Shown in pieces: positions 8,448 to 18,133 of a stretch of DNA of 64,000 nt. Source of the stretch: Beijerinckiaceae bacterium (GTDB taxonomy: Bacteria > Pseudomonadota > Alphaproteobacteria > Rhizobiales > Beijerinckiaceae); NCBI GenBank assembly GCA_947454485.1, contig CANGJJ010000009.1:62001-126000 (forward strand), in the 5' to 3' direction. Every line of letters begins with the position of its first letter. The stretch's first letter is position 1. The notes under the pieces were generated by a model. It did no database searches, was not told the origin of the DNA, and saw only the letters and a list, made by a program, of their open reading frames with translations. The position numbers and the translations under genes are program-made.

Positions 8448-9476
8448 ATGGCTGATCCAGTAGTCACAGAAGAAGACGACCTCCGACTGCTGTCGGGTAC
8501 GCAGAAATGCGCCATCCTGATGCTGTTGCTGGGTGAAGACGAAGCGTCTGAGATTCTCAAAAATCTTAGCCCGCGCGAAGTGCAGCAGCTCGGCTCGGCC
8601 ATGTATTCAGTGGCCGATGTCGACCAGCGCACGGTCAATCTCGTGCTCGATGAATTTTTGTCGATCATCAAAGCGCAGACCAGCATCGGCCTTGGCGCTG
8701 ACAGCTATATCCGCCGCATGTTGGTGAAAGCTCTGGGCGAAGATAAGGCGGGCAGCGTGCTCACCCGTATCACGCCCTCCTCCTCCGCCAAGGGCATCGA
8801 AATTCTGCAGTGGATGGATGCACGTTCGATTGCTGAAATGATCGAGCATGAACATCCCCAGATCATCGGCCTCATCATCGCTCATCTTGATTACGCCATC
8901 GCGGCCGACGTGCTGATCCTTCTGCCCGATGATATCCAGCATGAAGTGTTGCACCGTATCGCGACGCTCGACTCTGTGCAGCCCGAAGCCATTGAGCAGC
9001 TGGAGCGCGTCATGCAGATGCAATTCCAGGCCAATACTTCGCTGCGCGCCTCGAAGATCGGCGGCATCAAGGCGGCCGCGAAGATCATGAACTTCACCCA
9101 GTCGGCCACAGAGTCGCGCATCATGCGCAACCTGCAGAAGCTCGACAAGGATCTGATGACGAATATTCAGGAAAACATGTTCGTCTTCGAAAATCTCAGC
9201 GCCGTGGACGACAAGAACCTCGGCATTCTCATGCGCAATATCGACCCGGCCGATCTGGCTGTCGCACTCAAGGGCGCCGACGAGCGTCTGCGCGACAAGA
9301 TCTTGGGTTGTATGTCGCAGCGCGCCGCAGCCGCCATCGTCGACGAGATGGAAGCAAAGGGTCCTATGCGCGTGACCGAAGTGCAGGAAGCTCAGAAGCG
9401 TATCGTAGCGGTCGCCCGCAAGTTGTCGGACGCTGGCACGATGGTTCTGGCGGGACGTGGCGACGATTATGTCTGA
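8448..9476 (+). CDS. fliG: Flagellar motor switch protein FliG
   Basis: Rotor protein that binds FliF and takes torque from MotA. It has 342 residues, the usual size. The N-terminal domain starts at LSGTQKCAILMLLLGEDEAS, the middle domain holds the EHPQ motif (EHEHPQIIGLIIAHL), and the C-terminal torque domain contains the conserved charged helix (ALKGADERLRDKILGCMSQR). It overlaps fliH by 8 bases, so the two are translationally coupled. Confidence 0.97.
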   Translation: MADPVVTEEDDLRLLSGTQKCAILMLLLGEDEASEILKNLSPREVQQLGSAMYSVADVDQRTVNLVLDEFLSIIKAQTSIGLGADSYIRRMLVKALGEDKAGSVLTRITPSSSAKGIEILQWMDARSIAEMIEHEHPQIIGLIIAHLDYAIAADVLILLPDDIQHEVLHRIATLDSVQPEAIEQLERVMQMQFQANTSLRASKIGGIKAAAKIMNFTQSATESRIMRNLQKLDKDLMTNIQENMFVFENLSAVDDKNLGILMRNIDPADLAVALKGADERLRDKILGCMSQRAAAAIVDEMEAKGPMRVTEVQEAQKRIVAVARKLSDAGTMVLAGRGDDYV

Positions 9477-10302
9477 TAAGTCGCAGAACATCCCCCTTGG
9501 CGATATCCCCACGCTCTTGCAGCGTGGCGGCGACTTCGTCGAAGAGACGCGCTATGCACGCGATGCTGACGCGTCCTTCGTGCCTTGGGGCAAGAGCAGC
9601 TTCAAGCCGCTCGAAAAGGCAAAAGCACCACAAGAAGACGAGCCCGTCACTGACGAAGCAGATGCCGCCGCAGCTGAAGAGGCTCAGGCCGAAGCTGGTG
9701 CGACTGCGCCGGCCCAAGCACCTGCGCAGGCCAAAGCGCCAGCCCCGCGCGGAGCGCCCGCAACTGCGCCCCCGCTCGCCCCTTCCCCCCCGCCCACACC
9801 AGCAGCACCTGCTCCCTCGCCTGAAGAAATCATCGCTGCGATCGAGAAGGCCCGCGAAGATGGCCGCGCACTTGGCTATCAGCAGGGTATTGACGCTGCC
9901 AAGCGCGAGACGGGTCAGGCGCTTGCCACGATCCGCGCCCTCGAAAAAGAACTCACCATGCTCGCCGATGATGCTGTGCAGCGTAACGCTGACATCATGG
10001 CCCAGCATGTGCGCCGCATCGCACAGGATCTGTTTGGCGCTGTCTTTGCGCAAATGCCCGATGTCTTCGTGGAGCGCATCAAGCGCGCCGCTGATATGTT
10101 CACCAAAGCTGGCGGCGAATTCACACTCGCTCTCAATCCACATGATCTGATGTCGCTGAATGAATTGATTGCAGCTGAAGGTCAGATCTTTGAGAAGATC
10201 CGCATCACTGAAGATGACCGTTTGCAGCCGGGCTCTTTCCGCCTGTTCTCGCGTGATCTCGACTATGAAGATGCGCCCCTGCTCACCGATGCGAAAGCCT
10301 GA
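9469..10302 (+). CDS. fliH: Flagellar export ATPase regulator FliH
   Basis: Export-apparatus stalk protein that binds FliI and links it to the switch complex. The 277 residues begin with a low-complexity N-terminal region (about residues 50-115) rich in Ala, Pro, Gln and Glu. Helical coiled-coil sequence follows (AIEKAREDGRALGYQQGIDA), then the FliI-binding domain (QHVRRIAQDLFGAVFAQMP; DDRLQPGSFRL). Start ATG at 9469 overlaps the fliG stop (ATGTCTGA). Identity rests on position between fliG and fliI plus this architecture; sequence is weakly conserved in the family. Confidence 0.88.
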   Translation: MSDKSQNIPLGDIPTLLQRGGDFVEETRYARDADASFVPWGKSSFKPLEKAKAPQEDEPVTDEADAAAAEEAQAEAGATAPAQAPAQAKAPAPRGAPATAPPLAPSPPPTPAAPAPSPEEIIAAIEKAREDGRALGYQQGIDAAKRETGQALATIRALEKELTMLADDAVQRNADIMAQHVRRIAQDLFGAVFAQMPDVFVERIKRAADMFTKAGGEFTLALNPHDLMSLNELIAAEGQIFEKIRITEDDRLQPGSFRLFSRDLDYEDAPLLTDAKA

Positions 10303-10304
10303 CC

Positions 10305-11630
10305 ATGCCTGACATGGCCGCCCAACTCGAACGCCGCCTCAGCGCCATTAAAGCCTCGCGTCACACGAGTGCAGCTGGCCGCGTGCGTCGTTTTGATGGT
10401 CAGATCGTTCATGCCAGCTCCTTCCCCGCATCTGTTGGCACTGAGTGCCGTGTTGCCTGCGAGAATGGCGACTGGGCAGATGCAGAGGTAATCGGCTTTC
10501 TCGATAATTACACGGTGATGGTGCTCACCAATGGTGCTGCGCCTTTGCTGGCCGGTGCGCGCGTGGAAACCAAGCAACGCGCCGATATTGTCCCCGTAGG
10601 CGATGGCCTGCTTGGCCGCGTCTTTGATGGCGCGGGCAATGAACTGGACGGACTTGGCGCTGCCCATCTGCAAGACGCTTGGCCCTTGCGCGGTGAGCGC
10701 GTCAATCCCCTGCGTCGCCGCCCTGTGCGTGAGGCATTGGATGTTGGTGTGCGCGCACTGAATGGTCTGTTGACTGTTGGTCGTGGCCAGAAGATTGGCA
10801 TCATCGCAGGCAGCGGCGTTGGCAAATCGTCGCTCCTGTCCTGCATTGCGCGCTTCACCGAAGCTGAAGTCGTTATCATCGGCCTCATCGGCGAGCGCGG
10901 CCGCGAAGTCGCGGGCTTTGTCGAAGAATTGTCGAAGGCACCCTCTTTCGCCCATACTTGCGTTGTCGCGGTGCCAGCTGATCAATCACCTGTGCTGCGT
11001 CTGCGCGGTCTGCATCGCGCAACTGCCTATGCCGAATATTTCCGCTCGCGCGGCAAGAATGTTCTGCTGATGATTGACTCTCTCACCCGCGTTGCCCATG
11101 CGCAGCGCGAATTGGGTCTAGCTCTGGGTGAACATCCCACCACCAAAGGCTATCCCCCATCCGTCATCTCGCTCATCGGCTCGGTGCTGGAGCGTGCTGG
11201 TCTTGATGCGCAGACAGGCGGCAGCATCACCGGCGTCTATACAATTCTGGCGGATGGCGATGATACGACCAATGATCCCATCGTCGACACCGCCCGCGCC
11301 ATTCTGGATGGCCATGTCGTGCTCTCTCGCAAACAGGCTGAGCAGGGCATCTTCCCCGCCATTGATGTGAATGCCTCCATCAGTCGCACCATGACGGACT
11401 GCGTGAACCCGCAACATATGCAGCGCTCGCGACTGTTCCGGCGCTATCTCTCCTTGTGGGAGCAGAACCGCGATTTGATGTTGCTGGGCGGTTATCAAAC
11501 AGGGCAAGACCCCGAACTCGACCAAGCCTTCCAGCTTCACCCCAATCTCGTCGCCTATATTCAGCAGGGCATGCATGAGCGCTCGACCTTCGTCGAGAGC
11601 GAAGCCCGCCTGCAGCAGATCATCTCCTGA
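10305..11630 (+). CDS. fliI: Flagellum-specific export ATPase FliI
   Basis: F1-beta-like ATPase that unloads substrates at the type III export gate. The 441 residues carry Walker A (GIIAGSGVGKSSLLS, about residues 165-179), Walker B (NVLLMIDSLTRVAHAQRE), and the conserved GEHPTTKGYPPSV and TGSITGVYTIL stretches. Length is standard. It begins 2 bases after fliH and its TGA overlaps the fliJ ATG by one base. Confidence 0.97.
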   Translation: MPDMAAQLERRLSAIKASRHTSAAGRVRRFDGQIVHASSFPASVGTECRVACENGDWADAEVIGFLDNYTVMVLTNGAAPLLAGARVETKQRADIVPVGDGLLGRVFDGAGNELDGLGAAHLQDAWPLRGERVNPLRRRPVREALDVGVRALNGLLTVGRGQKIGIIAGSGVGKSSLLSCIARFTEAEVVIIGLIGERGREVAGFVEELSKAPSFAHTCVVAVPADQSPVLRLRGLHRATAYAEYFRSRGKNVLLMIDSLTRVAHAQRELGLALGEHPTTKGYPPSVISLIGSVLERAGLDAQTGGSITGVYTILADGDDTTNDPIVDTARAILDGHVVLSRKQAEQGIFPAIDVNASISRTMTDCVNPQHMQRSRLFRRYLSLWEQNRDLMLLGGYQTGQDPELDQAFQLHPNLVAYIQQGMHERSTFVESEARLQQIIS

Positions 11631-12040
11631 TGAGCCGCGCGCGCACCTATCAACTCATCGCCACCAAGCATCAGATTGCCCTCAACGGCTATCGCCGCGA
11701 GGCGGGTAAATTGCTCGATGAGTTGAAGCGCCTCGATGAACGTATCACTCAGATCGGCGAATTAAGCTCCAGCTATCGCGAGCATCTCGCCCTGCCCGCC
11801 CTCAAATCCACCGAAGCCCGCGATGTGCTCCACATCATGGGTCAGCTGCACCAAAGACGAGAGCTCGATCAAGCGCGCGGTGACATTCTGCGCGTCGAAC
11901 GCAACCGTTTGTCTGCCATTCTGGCTGAGAAGAAGCGCCAGATCGAACGACTTGAAGACGCCGCCAAAGATGTCCGCAAGCAGGAACGTCTCGAGCGGGA
12001 GGAGCGCCAGGAGCTCCTCATGCCCGCCCGCAGAAGTTAA
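11630..12040 (+). CDS. fliJ: Flagellar export chaperone/stalk FliJ
   Basis: Small coiled-coil protein (136 aa) that sits in the FliI ring like the gamma subunit of ATP synthase and couples it to FlhA. The sequence is almost entirely helical and charged (LLDELKRLDERITQIGEL; EKKRQIERLEDAAKDVRKQ). It is called from position directly after fliI (TGATG overlap), size and helical pattern; the family has little sequence signature. The 75 bases before fliK hold nothing notable. Confidence 0.88.
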   Translation: MSRARTYQLIATKHQIALNGYRREAGKLLDELKRLDERITQIGELSSSYREHLALPALKSTEARDVLHIMGQLHQRRELDQARGDILRVERNRLSAILAEKKRQIERLEDAAKDVRKQERLEREERQELLMPARRS

Positions 12041-12115
12041 TGGCATGCAGCTTGCTAAGTTATAGGCAAGTGACGGATTTCGGACGGGTTTTTCAAGGGT
12101 TTTCGGGGACAGACT

Positions 12116-14122
12116 GTGGATTCGCTCGCCATTCCAACGGCCATGATTGGCCCTGAGCCCGTAGAGGCTGCCGGTGTGACCCCGGCGGTATCGGGCACTG
12201 CTGCGAGCACTGTTTTCACCGATATTCTGGCCGATATTCTCCCCACCCCTGATACAGCTGTAACCCCCGCAGATCCGGCTCTTGCAGCCATTCCTGCCAC
12301 GCCCGCCCCGCAGGCCGATGGCCTCATGGTCGCGGCTCTTTCGGCGGCCTCCGCACAGGCCCAAAAGGGTGTGCAGGCCAGCCCTGAAAATCCCGCCGCT
12401 GGCCTCCAACTGATCGCCTCGGCGCCTGTCGTCACCCCTGTCGAACTCACTACACAGATCACCCCGCCCCCCGTCGAGATCCCGTCAGTTGAGCCCCAGG
12501 TGGCTCCTGAGAGCGCTGAAAAGCCTGAAGAAATTAACCTTGTTTGGCAGGTCGTGACCGAAGTCACCGCGGCGCTGGAACATGGCCCCAAGATCGACGA
12601 CGCCTCCCAAACCGTGAGCGCCAAGACTGAGACCCCCGTCACAGTGCCCGTCCCCCAGGCCGCGCAGGTCGAGCCCCCCGCGACCCCCGTCATCGCCCCC
12701 GCATCCACACAGGTCGTCGCACCTTCAGTGGAAGACGTCGCTGAGTTGCGAGCCCCCGTCGCAAATATCCCCGCGCCTGTCGCCGTGCCTGTCCCTGATA
12801 TTTTGCCCACCAATGATACGCCGGTGGCACCCGTCACGGTGAGAGCGCCGCAGGCTCCCGAAATTACCCTCATCGCGGAAGCCCCCGCGCCTGCTCCCCA
12901 GTTGCAAGTGCGCGTCATGGCGCCGGCTAAGATGGAGCGCGTGGAAACAGCAACCGTCACCATCCTTGAGAGCAGCGATACGGACAACACGATCCGTGCT
13001 GTTACGCAGCTGTTTGCTGCCCCCGTTCACGATAGCGCCGATGAGCCCGTTGCTCAGGACTATGACACGCTTGACGCCTCCCCTGATGTTGAGACCGACA
13101 CGACTGAGGCAGCGCCCGTTGTTGTCGATCCCGCGATCATCGCCGCGCTGACGCAGCTCGCCACCCATCAGAAGATTGAGGCACCTGAGATCGACGCTCC
13201 AGCAGATGAGCGCCTTGATGACAACACGCCGCGTCACGCCAATTTGCAGGTCATTCTTGCCCGCGCGCAGATGATCACCGCTCAGGAACAAGCCAAGATG
13301 GCTGAGAACCCCGCAGCCCCTGCACAAACCTCGCAGGCCCCCGTTGTGCGCGCTATCGCGCAGAGCGAAGCGCGTGCGATTGTGCTGCCAACTTCTGATG
13401 AGGCAGCTCCGCAATTCACAATGGATATGTCTGCAGATGCGCAAGCAGCGCAGGCCAATCCTGCCGCACCGCGCGCCATGCTCGTGGGTGGCAAAGCGCC
13501 TGCGCCTGAGATGATCCTGCGCAGCGACACCGAACTTGCCCCCGCAACCACAGGCGGCCATGACATTCGCGACCTCGCCAAATTTGATATCCGCGAAATC
13601 GAGATCACTCTGGCCAATCGCAGCGAAACCCAGACGGCTCCGGTCCCACAGGCGCAGCCCGTCACCGAACAGATTGCGGTTGCCGCTCGCGGCACCAGCG
13701 GTGAACAGGCTGTCACCACCTCGGTCTCATATACTGATGACAAAAGCCGCGCGGCAGCCAATGAAGTTCGCCTGCGCACACTTGAGCGCATGGTGATCAA
13801 TGCAGCGCGCGAGGGCAGCGACACAATCAAAATGCAGCTCTATCCGCCGGGATTGGGCCAGATCGTTCTGCGCCTGTCGATGGAAGGCAATCGCCTGCGT
13901 CTGACGGGTCGCACCAGCTCAGCTGAAGCGGTCGACGCATTGCGCGACATTGAAAATAGCCTGCGTGATGCTTTGGCAACTGGCGGGCTGCAACTGACTG
14001 ACTTCGACGTATCCGACGACAATGACCAAAGCGGCGATCACCAGCGCCCGCGTCAGGATGCAAAACCCACCACAGGTGGCAGCTTCGAAACCGAAGCCTT
14101 CGCCATCGACATGAATGCTTGA
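12116..14122 (+). CDS. fliK: Hook-length control protein FliK
   Basis: Molecular ruler that ends hook growth by switching FlhB specificity. The long (668 aa) N-terminal and middle region is Ala/Pro/Val/Thr-rich with little fold signature, as expected for a ruler. The C-terminal domain (about 555-640) is recognisable: IKMQLYPPGLGQIVLRLSME and a DALRDIENSLRDALATGGLQ helix. Start GTG at 12116 has GGGGA about 6 bases upstream. It is longer than many FliK proteins (about 400 aa in enteric bacteria), which may relate to the oversized hook protein here. Confidence 0.9.
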   Translation: MDSLAIPTAMIGPEPVEAAGVTPAVSGTAASTVFTDILADILPTPDTAVTPADPALAAIPATPAPQADGLMVAALSAASAQAQKGVQASPENPAAGLQLIASAPVVTPVELTTQITPPPVEIPSVEPQVAPESAEKPEEINLVWQVVTEVTAALEHGPKIDDASQTVSAKTETPVTVPVPQAAQVEPPATPVIAPASTQVVAPSVEDVAELRAPVANIPAPVAVPVPDILPTNDTPVAPVTVRAPQAPEITLIAEAPAPAPQLQVRVMAPAKMERVETATVTILESSDTDNTIRAVTQLFAAPVHDSADEPVAQDYDTLDASPDVETDTTEAAPVVVDPAIIAALTQLATHQKIEAPEIDAPADERLDDNTPRHANLQVILARAQMITAQEQAKMAENPAAPAQTSQAPVVRAIAQSEARAIVLPTSDEAAPQFTMDMSADAQAAQANPAAPRAMLVGGKAPAPEMILRSDTELAPATTGGHDIRDLAKFDIREIEITLANRSETQTAPVPQAQPVTEQIAVAARGTSGEQAVTTSVSYTDDKSRAAANEVRLRTLERMVINAAREGSDTIKMQLYPPGLGQIVLRLSMEGNRLRLTGRTSSAEAVDALRDIENSLRDALATGGLQLTDFDVSDDNDQSGDHQRPRQDAKPTTGGSFETEAFAIDMNA

Positions 14123-14138
14123 ATAGGGACGCTCCACT

Positions 14139-14777
14139 ATGGCTGATGCAGTTGCTGACGAAGAAGCCCCGAAAAAGAAGCTGCCGATTGTTCGGATCAT
14201 CATCACCTTTCTGGGGGCTATTGTGCTCATCGCTGTGGGCGCTGGCGCAACATTCCTTTACATGAAGCTCACCAAGCCGGCGGAAGAAAACCCGCTCGCG
14301 ATCGTGATCGAACGTAAAGCAGCGCCTGCTGCTGACGCTCATGGTGATGACCATGGCGCTGCAGCTGACAAGGGCGGCGAAAAGGCAGCCGCCGGCGGTC
14401 ATGGCGCACCTGCAGCTCCCGCTGGCCCGCAGGGCAAGCCCGTGCCGACGAAGGAGACCTTCGTCACCAGCTATTTCGAATTTCCCGGCAACTTCACGAC
14501 CAATCTGAAGGGCTCGCGCCGCTTCGTGCAGATGAGCATTGGTCTGGCCACCCAATATGACAAGCGCGTCATCGAGAATGTGCAGAAGCACGAAGTCGCG
14601 ATCCGCTCTGAAGTTCTCGTCATTCTGGCTGATCAGGCTGAACCCGATGTGGTGGGCGTTGAAAACCGCCGTCGTCTGCAGGGTCTCATCAAGGATGCGA
14701 TCAATCGCCTTCTGACTGAGCGCACCAATTTCGGCGGCATCGACGATGTCTATATCACCGCTCTTGTGATGCAGTAA
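14139..14777 (+). CDS. fliL: Stator-associated membrane protein FliL
   Basis: Single-pass inner-membrane protein (212 aa) that rings the stator. It has a short cytoplasmic start, one membrane segment at about residues 19-42 (IVRIIITFLGAIVLIAVGAG), a His/Gly/Ala/Pro-rich linker (about 65-105), and the FliL periplasmic domain, where strands read GSRRFVQMSIGLATQYD and the end reads DDVYITALVMQ. The gene sits between fliK and fliM as in many operons. A second FliL-like protein is encoded at 31117. Confidence 0.93.
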   Translation: MADAVADEEAPKKKLPIVRIIITFLGAIVLIAVGAGATFLYMKLTKPAEENPLAIVIERKAAPAADAHGDDHGAAADKGGEKAAAGGHGAPAAPAGPQGKPVPTKETFVTSYFEFPGNFTTNLKGSRRFVQMSIGLATQYDKRVIENVQKHEVAIRSEVLVILADQAEPDVVGVENRRRLQGLIKDAINRLLTERTNFGGIDDVYITALVMQ

Positions 14778-14778
14778 C

Positions 14779-15747
14779 ATGACAAATCGCAAGCTCAGCA
14801 CTGACGAAGTCTCTGCTCTTCTTGAAGGGCTCAACACGGGCGAGCTGGAAGCCAATTCCGGCCTCGACAAGCAGGTTGACTATCAGCCCTTCGCGCTGGG
14901 TAGCGAAGACACCAATATGCTGGGCGACCTGCATACATTGCGTCTCATCAATGAGCGCTTTGGTCGCCATCTGCGCAATGTTCTCTTGCCGATGCTGCGC
15001 TTTGTGCCGCGCATCAGCACCCTGCCCCCTGAGTCCATGCGCTTTGAAGAACATCTGGCGGGCTGCGAGCAGTTCTCCAGCCTGAACACAGCTCGTGCAG
15101 ATGCGCTCAAAGGCATGATCCTCCTGCGCATCCCGCCCCGTCTTATCAGCATCCTGGTCAACTCGTTCTTTGGCGGCAAGGGTGATTGCAAGACGACGCA
15201 TCAAACCGAATTCACACCGACTGAAGAACGTATTCTCAATATCATCGTTGAAGGCACATTGCGCACACTCGAAGACAGCTGGCGCGAAGTCTATCCTGTT
15301 CAGTTCGATCTTGTTGGTAGCGAGACCAATCCATCGTTCACCTCCTTCGTTGAGGCGTCTGAAATGGTGGTGGTCAACTCCTTCGTCGTTCAACTGCCCT
15401 TCACCCAGCCCGTCACGCTTGATGTTGTCTATCCGCGTCAATCGCTCAAGCAGATCGCCACGATCCTGCGCAGCAAGATCCAGCGCACTAGCGAAGGCCG
15501 TGACATGCAGTGGGAGCATCGCTTGCGTGATGCCATCATGCAGGTGCCTTTGAATTTCGTGCCGCGCATCGCCGAACCCAAGATCAGCCTCCGCGAGCTG
15601 ATGAATCTTCACGAAGGCATGGTGGTCGATATTCCTGCGTTCGAACAGGTCAAGGTTTTCGTCGAGGGCGAACCCCTCTTTCAAGCTCACATCGGCGAAC
15701 GTGATGGCAAGATTGCCATTCGTCTCGACAGCAACCCGGAGGCATAA
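14779..15747 (+). CDS. fliM: Flagellar motor switch protein FliM
   Basis: C-ring protein that receives CheY-P and controls rotation direction. It has 322 residues. Near the N-terminus LSTDEVSALLEGL resembles the CheY-binding LSQxEIDALL motif, so the motor is probably under chemotaxis control although no che genes lie in the window. The middle domain contains the FliG-contact region (LRNVLLPMLRFVPRIST and following) and the C-terminus is a SpoA-type beta domain. One base separates it from fliL. Confidence 0.96.
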   Translation: MTNRKLSTDEVSALLEGLNTGELEANSGLDKQVDYQPFALGSEDTNMLGDLHTLRLINERFGRHLRNVLLPMLRFVPRISTLPPESMRFEEHLAGCEQFSSLNTARADALKGMILLRIPPRLISILVNSFFGGKGDCKTTHQTEFTPTEERILNIIVEGTLRTLEDSWREVYPVQFDLVGSETNPSFTSFVEASEMVVVNSFVVQLPFTQPVTLDVVYPRQSLKQIATILRSKIQRTSEGRDMQWEHRLRDAIMQVPLNFVPRIAEPKISLRELMNLHEGMVVDIPAFEQVKVFVEGEPLFQAHIGERDGKIAIRLDSNPEA

Positions 15748-15752
15748 CCGTC

Positions 15753-16055
15753 ATGAACGATACAGAAGATATGACGGCTGGAGCACCAGAAAACGGCTCC
15801 ACCAATCTCAAGCGTCTCGAAAATATCGAAGTGCAGCTGACTGTAGAAGTGGGCGGCACCAAGATCACCATCGGCGATTTGCTCAAGCTCAATGACGGCT
15901 CCGTCGTTGAACTGGAACGTCTGGCCGGCGAGCCGCTCGACATTCTGGTGAACGGCACTTTGCTGGCACGCGGCGAAGTTGTGCTCATTGGTGAGCGCCT
16001 CGGCATTCGCTTTAGCGAGATCATCTCGCCTGAAAAGCGGGTCCGCAGCCTGTGA
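15753..16055 (+). CDS. fliN: Flagellar motor switch protein FliN
   Basis: Base of the C-ring and docking site for FliH. A short acidic N-terminus is followed by one SpoA domain (VQLTVEVGGTKITIGDLLKL ... GEPLDILVNGTLLARGEVV). At 100 residues it is a compact member of the family. It follows fliM by 5 bases and overlaps the next start (GTGA). Confidence 0.95.
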   Translation: MNDTEDMTAGAPENGSTNLKRLENIEVQLTVEVGGTKITIGDLLKLNDGSVVELERLAGEPLDILVNGTLLARGEVVLIGERLGIRFSEIISPEKRVRSL

Positions 16056-16312
16056 ATGTAAGCACCGCCTATATCGCCACAATGGCGGCGCTTCTGATGG
16101 TCGCTTTTGGCATCGGCCTTGTGTTGATGCGTTATCGCGACAAACTGCAGAGTGCTTTTGGCACGCAGCAGAAACGTTATCGTGCGGTGCTGGATATCGC
16201 CCCCCATGCGCGCCTTGTCGTCGTCGAGATCGACGGATATCGCGTTTTGTGCGGGCTTGGTAAAGATGGTTTGCGCAGCACGCAGGTGCTCGGCAAGGTG
16301 GGCGAAGAATAA
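16052..16312 (+). CDS. fliO: Small export-gate protein FliO
   Basis: Assembly factor for the FliPQR export gate. At 86 residues it has one N-terminal membrane segment (AALLMVAFGIGLVLMRY) and a short basic cytoplasmic part with VVVEIDGYRVLCGLGKDG, matching the conserved half of FliO. It is called from position between fliN and fliP plus this topology. GTG start overlaps the fliN stop; its stop overlaps the fliP ATG (TAATG). Confidence 0.82.
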   Translation: MNVSTAYIATMAALLMVAFGIGLVLMRYRDKLQSAFGTQQKRYRAVLDIAPHARLVVVEIDGYRVLCGLGKDGLRSTQVLGKVGEE

Positions 16313-17079
16313 TGTCAAAAAAGCCCTTCATCGCCGCGCTCGGCCTTGGCGTCGCGCTTACAACTCTGGTCTCTGCCGCCGCCCTCGCGCAGTCTCCGAT
16401 GGATTTGCCACTGCTGAAACTGCAATCAGCGCCTGGCGGCGGTCAGACCCTGTCTTTGACCTTGCAGACACTCGTCTTGATGACGATGTTGACCCTGCTG
16501 CCATCGCTCTTGTTGGTGATGACCAGCTTCACGCGCATCATCATCACCCTGTCCATTCTGCGCCAAGCACTTGGCACGCAGCAAACCCCGCCCAATCAGG
16601 TCTTGGTCGGCCTTGCCCTGTTCATGACGCTCTTCATCATGGCGCCTACCTTCAAGACGATCAACGAAACTGCCTATACGCCCTATACCCAAGGCACGAT
16701 CACGATTGAAGACGCGGCTGCCAAAGGCGCAACCGCCATGAAAGCCTTCATGCTGCGTCATACGCGTGAAGCTGATCTGCTGCTGATGACTGATCTGAAC
16801 GGCGATGGTCGCTATGAGAGCCCCGAGGCAGTTCCCCTGCAGGTGATCGTTCCAGCTTTCGTCATCAGTGAATTGCGCACAGCCTTCACGATCGGCTTCC
16901 TGCTGTTCCTGCCCTTCCTTGTGATCGATATTGTCGTCTCCAGCATCTTGATGTCCCTTGGCATGATGATGTTGTCGCCAACACTTGTGTCGCTGCCCTT
17001 CAAGCTTCTCTTGTTTGTGATCGTCGATGGATGGAGCGCGACTGTCTCCTCCATGGTCGAAAGCTTTGTGAGAGGCTGA
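16312..17079 (+). CDS. fliP: Flagellar export gate protein FliP
   Basis: Core of the flagellar type III export gate (255 aa). A cleavable-type N-terminal hydrophobic signal ends near ALAQ. The body has the FliP membrane segments and the conserved LVMTSFTRIIITLSILRQA, QTPPNQVLVGLALFMTLFI and FVISELRTAFTIGFLLFLPF stretches. All family signatures look intact. Confidence 0.97.
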   Translation: MSKKPFIAALGLGVALTTLVSAAALAQSPMDLPLLKLQSAPGGGQTLSLTLQTLVLMTMLTLLPSLLLVMTSFTRIIITLSILRQALGTQQTPPNQVLVGLALFMTLFIMAPTFKTINETAYTPYTQGTITIEDAAAKGATAMKAFMLRHTREADLLLMTDLNGDGRYESPEAVPLQVIVPAFVISELRTAFTIGFLLFLPFLVIDIVVSSILMSLGMMMLSPTLVSLPFKLLLFVIVDGWSATVSSMVESFVRG

Positions 17080-17081
17080 TC

Positions 17082-17351
17082 ATGCAATACCAACAATTCG
17101 TCATGATTGGCCGCGAGACGATCACCAGCGTCTTGCTGACAATTGGGCCGGCCCTGCTCGCCTCCCTCATCATTGGCTTGATCATCGGTGTCTTTCAGGC
17201 TGCGACCTCGATCAACGAAGCTACCCTCACCTTTGTCCCCAAATTGCTGGTGATTGTGGCCGTTCTCACTCTGGCCGCTCCCTTCATGATCTCGACCCTG
17301 TCCGGCTTTTTCCAGACCATCTTCACTGAAGTGGCGAGGATCGGCCGATGA
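17082..17351 (+). CDS. fliQ: Flagellar export gate protein FliQ
   Basis: Two-helix membrane protein (89 aa) of the export gate. Segments are VLLTIGPALLASLIIGLIIG and LVIVAVLTLAAPFMISTLSG, with the FQAATSINEATLTFVPK signature between. Start ATG at 17082 gives the normal family length. The stop overlaps fliR (ATGA). Confidence 0.96.
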   Translation: MQYQQFVMIGRETITSVLLTIGPALLASLIIGLIIGVFQAATSINEATLTFVPKLLVIVAVLTLAAPFMISTLSGFFQTIFTEVARIGR

Positions 17352-18133
17352 TCGTGTTGCAAGAAGATTTTGTTATGGGGAAATTGGCTGATTTCTTCTT
17401 GCTGTCGATCCGTCTGTCGGCTCTGTTTCTGGCTGCACCCATTCTGTCGGCCTCTGCTGTCTCTTTGCCAATCCGCATCGCACTGACACTAGGCATTACG
17501 GTTGTGCTGGCTGGTGTTATTCCCGTTCCCAAGGTGGATATCGCCGCCCCCGCAGGCATCATGCTGATTTTTGGGGAAGCCCTGATCGGCCTGACCATCG
17601 GCCTCATCTTCCAGCTGGCTTTTGCTGCGCTCGCCATTGCGGGCGAACAAATGGCCGCTTCCATGGGGCTTGGTTTTGCTGCGATGGTTGATCCCCAATC
17701 TGGATCACAGTCGCAGGTCATCACACAGTTTCTGACCATCTTGATGACGCTCATCTTCCTTGTCGTGGGCGGCCATCATGTCATGTTGCGTCATCTGGCC
17801 GATAGCTATCAGGTGTTGCCGATTGGTGGCCCGATCAATACAGCCATGATGATGGGGGTTGTGCGGGCAGCCTCACTGATGTTCTCAGCCGCTTTAATCA
17901 TCGCCCTGCCCATTCTGATCCTGCTCTTTCTGGTGAATATTCTCATCGGCCTGATGACCCGCGTGTCTCCGCAGATGAATATCTTTTCCGTCGGTTTTCC
18001 CTTCACCATCCTCGTGGGCTTTACGGTTCTGCTGGTGTCACTCCCAACAGTCGCCAATGGCATGACCAATCTCATCACGACTGTGTCGGATGTGGCCCGC
18101 GACCTGATCCTGACTGAGAGGCCTCAGCCATGA
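17348..18133 (+). CDS. fliR: Flagellar export gate protein FliR
   Basis: Six-helix export-gate protein (261 aa) that completes the FliPQR pore. Hydrophobic segments run through the chain, with conserved EQMAASMGLGFAAMVDPQSG and the C-terminal PQMNIFSVGFPFTILVGF region. It overlaps flhB by four bases (ATGA), so expression is coupled. Confidence 0.95.
   Translation: MIVLQEDFVMGKLADFFLLSIRLSALFLAAPILSASAVSLPIRIALTLGITVVLAGVIPVPKVDIAAPAGIMLIFGEALIGLTIGLIFQLAFAALAIAGEQMAASMGLGFAAMVDPQSGSQSQVITQFLTILMTLIFLVVGGHHVMLRHLADSYQVLPIGGPINTAMMMGVVRAASLMFSAALIIALPILILLFLVNILIGLMTRVSPQMNIFSVGFPFTILVGFTVLLVSLPTVANGMTNLITTVSDVARDLILTERPQP

Noticed and set aside
12055-12990. Long minus-strand open frame inside fliK
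   Set aside because: It is antisense to a recognised gene, has a skewed Gly/Thr/Ser/Ala composition and no start signal; it reflects GC-rich codon bias.
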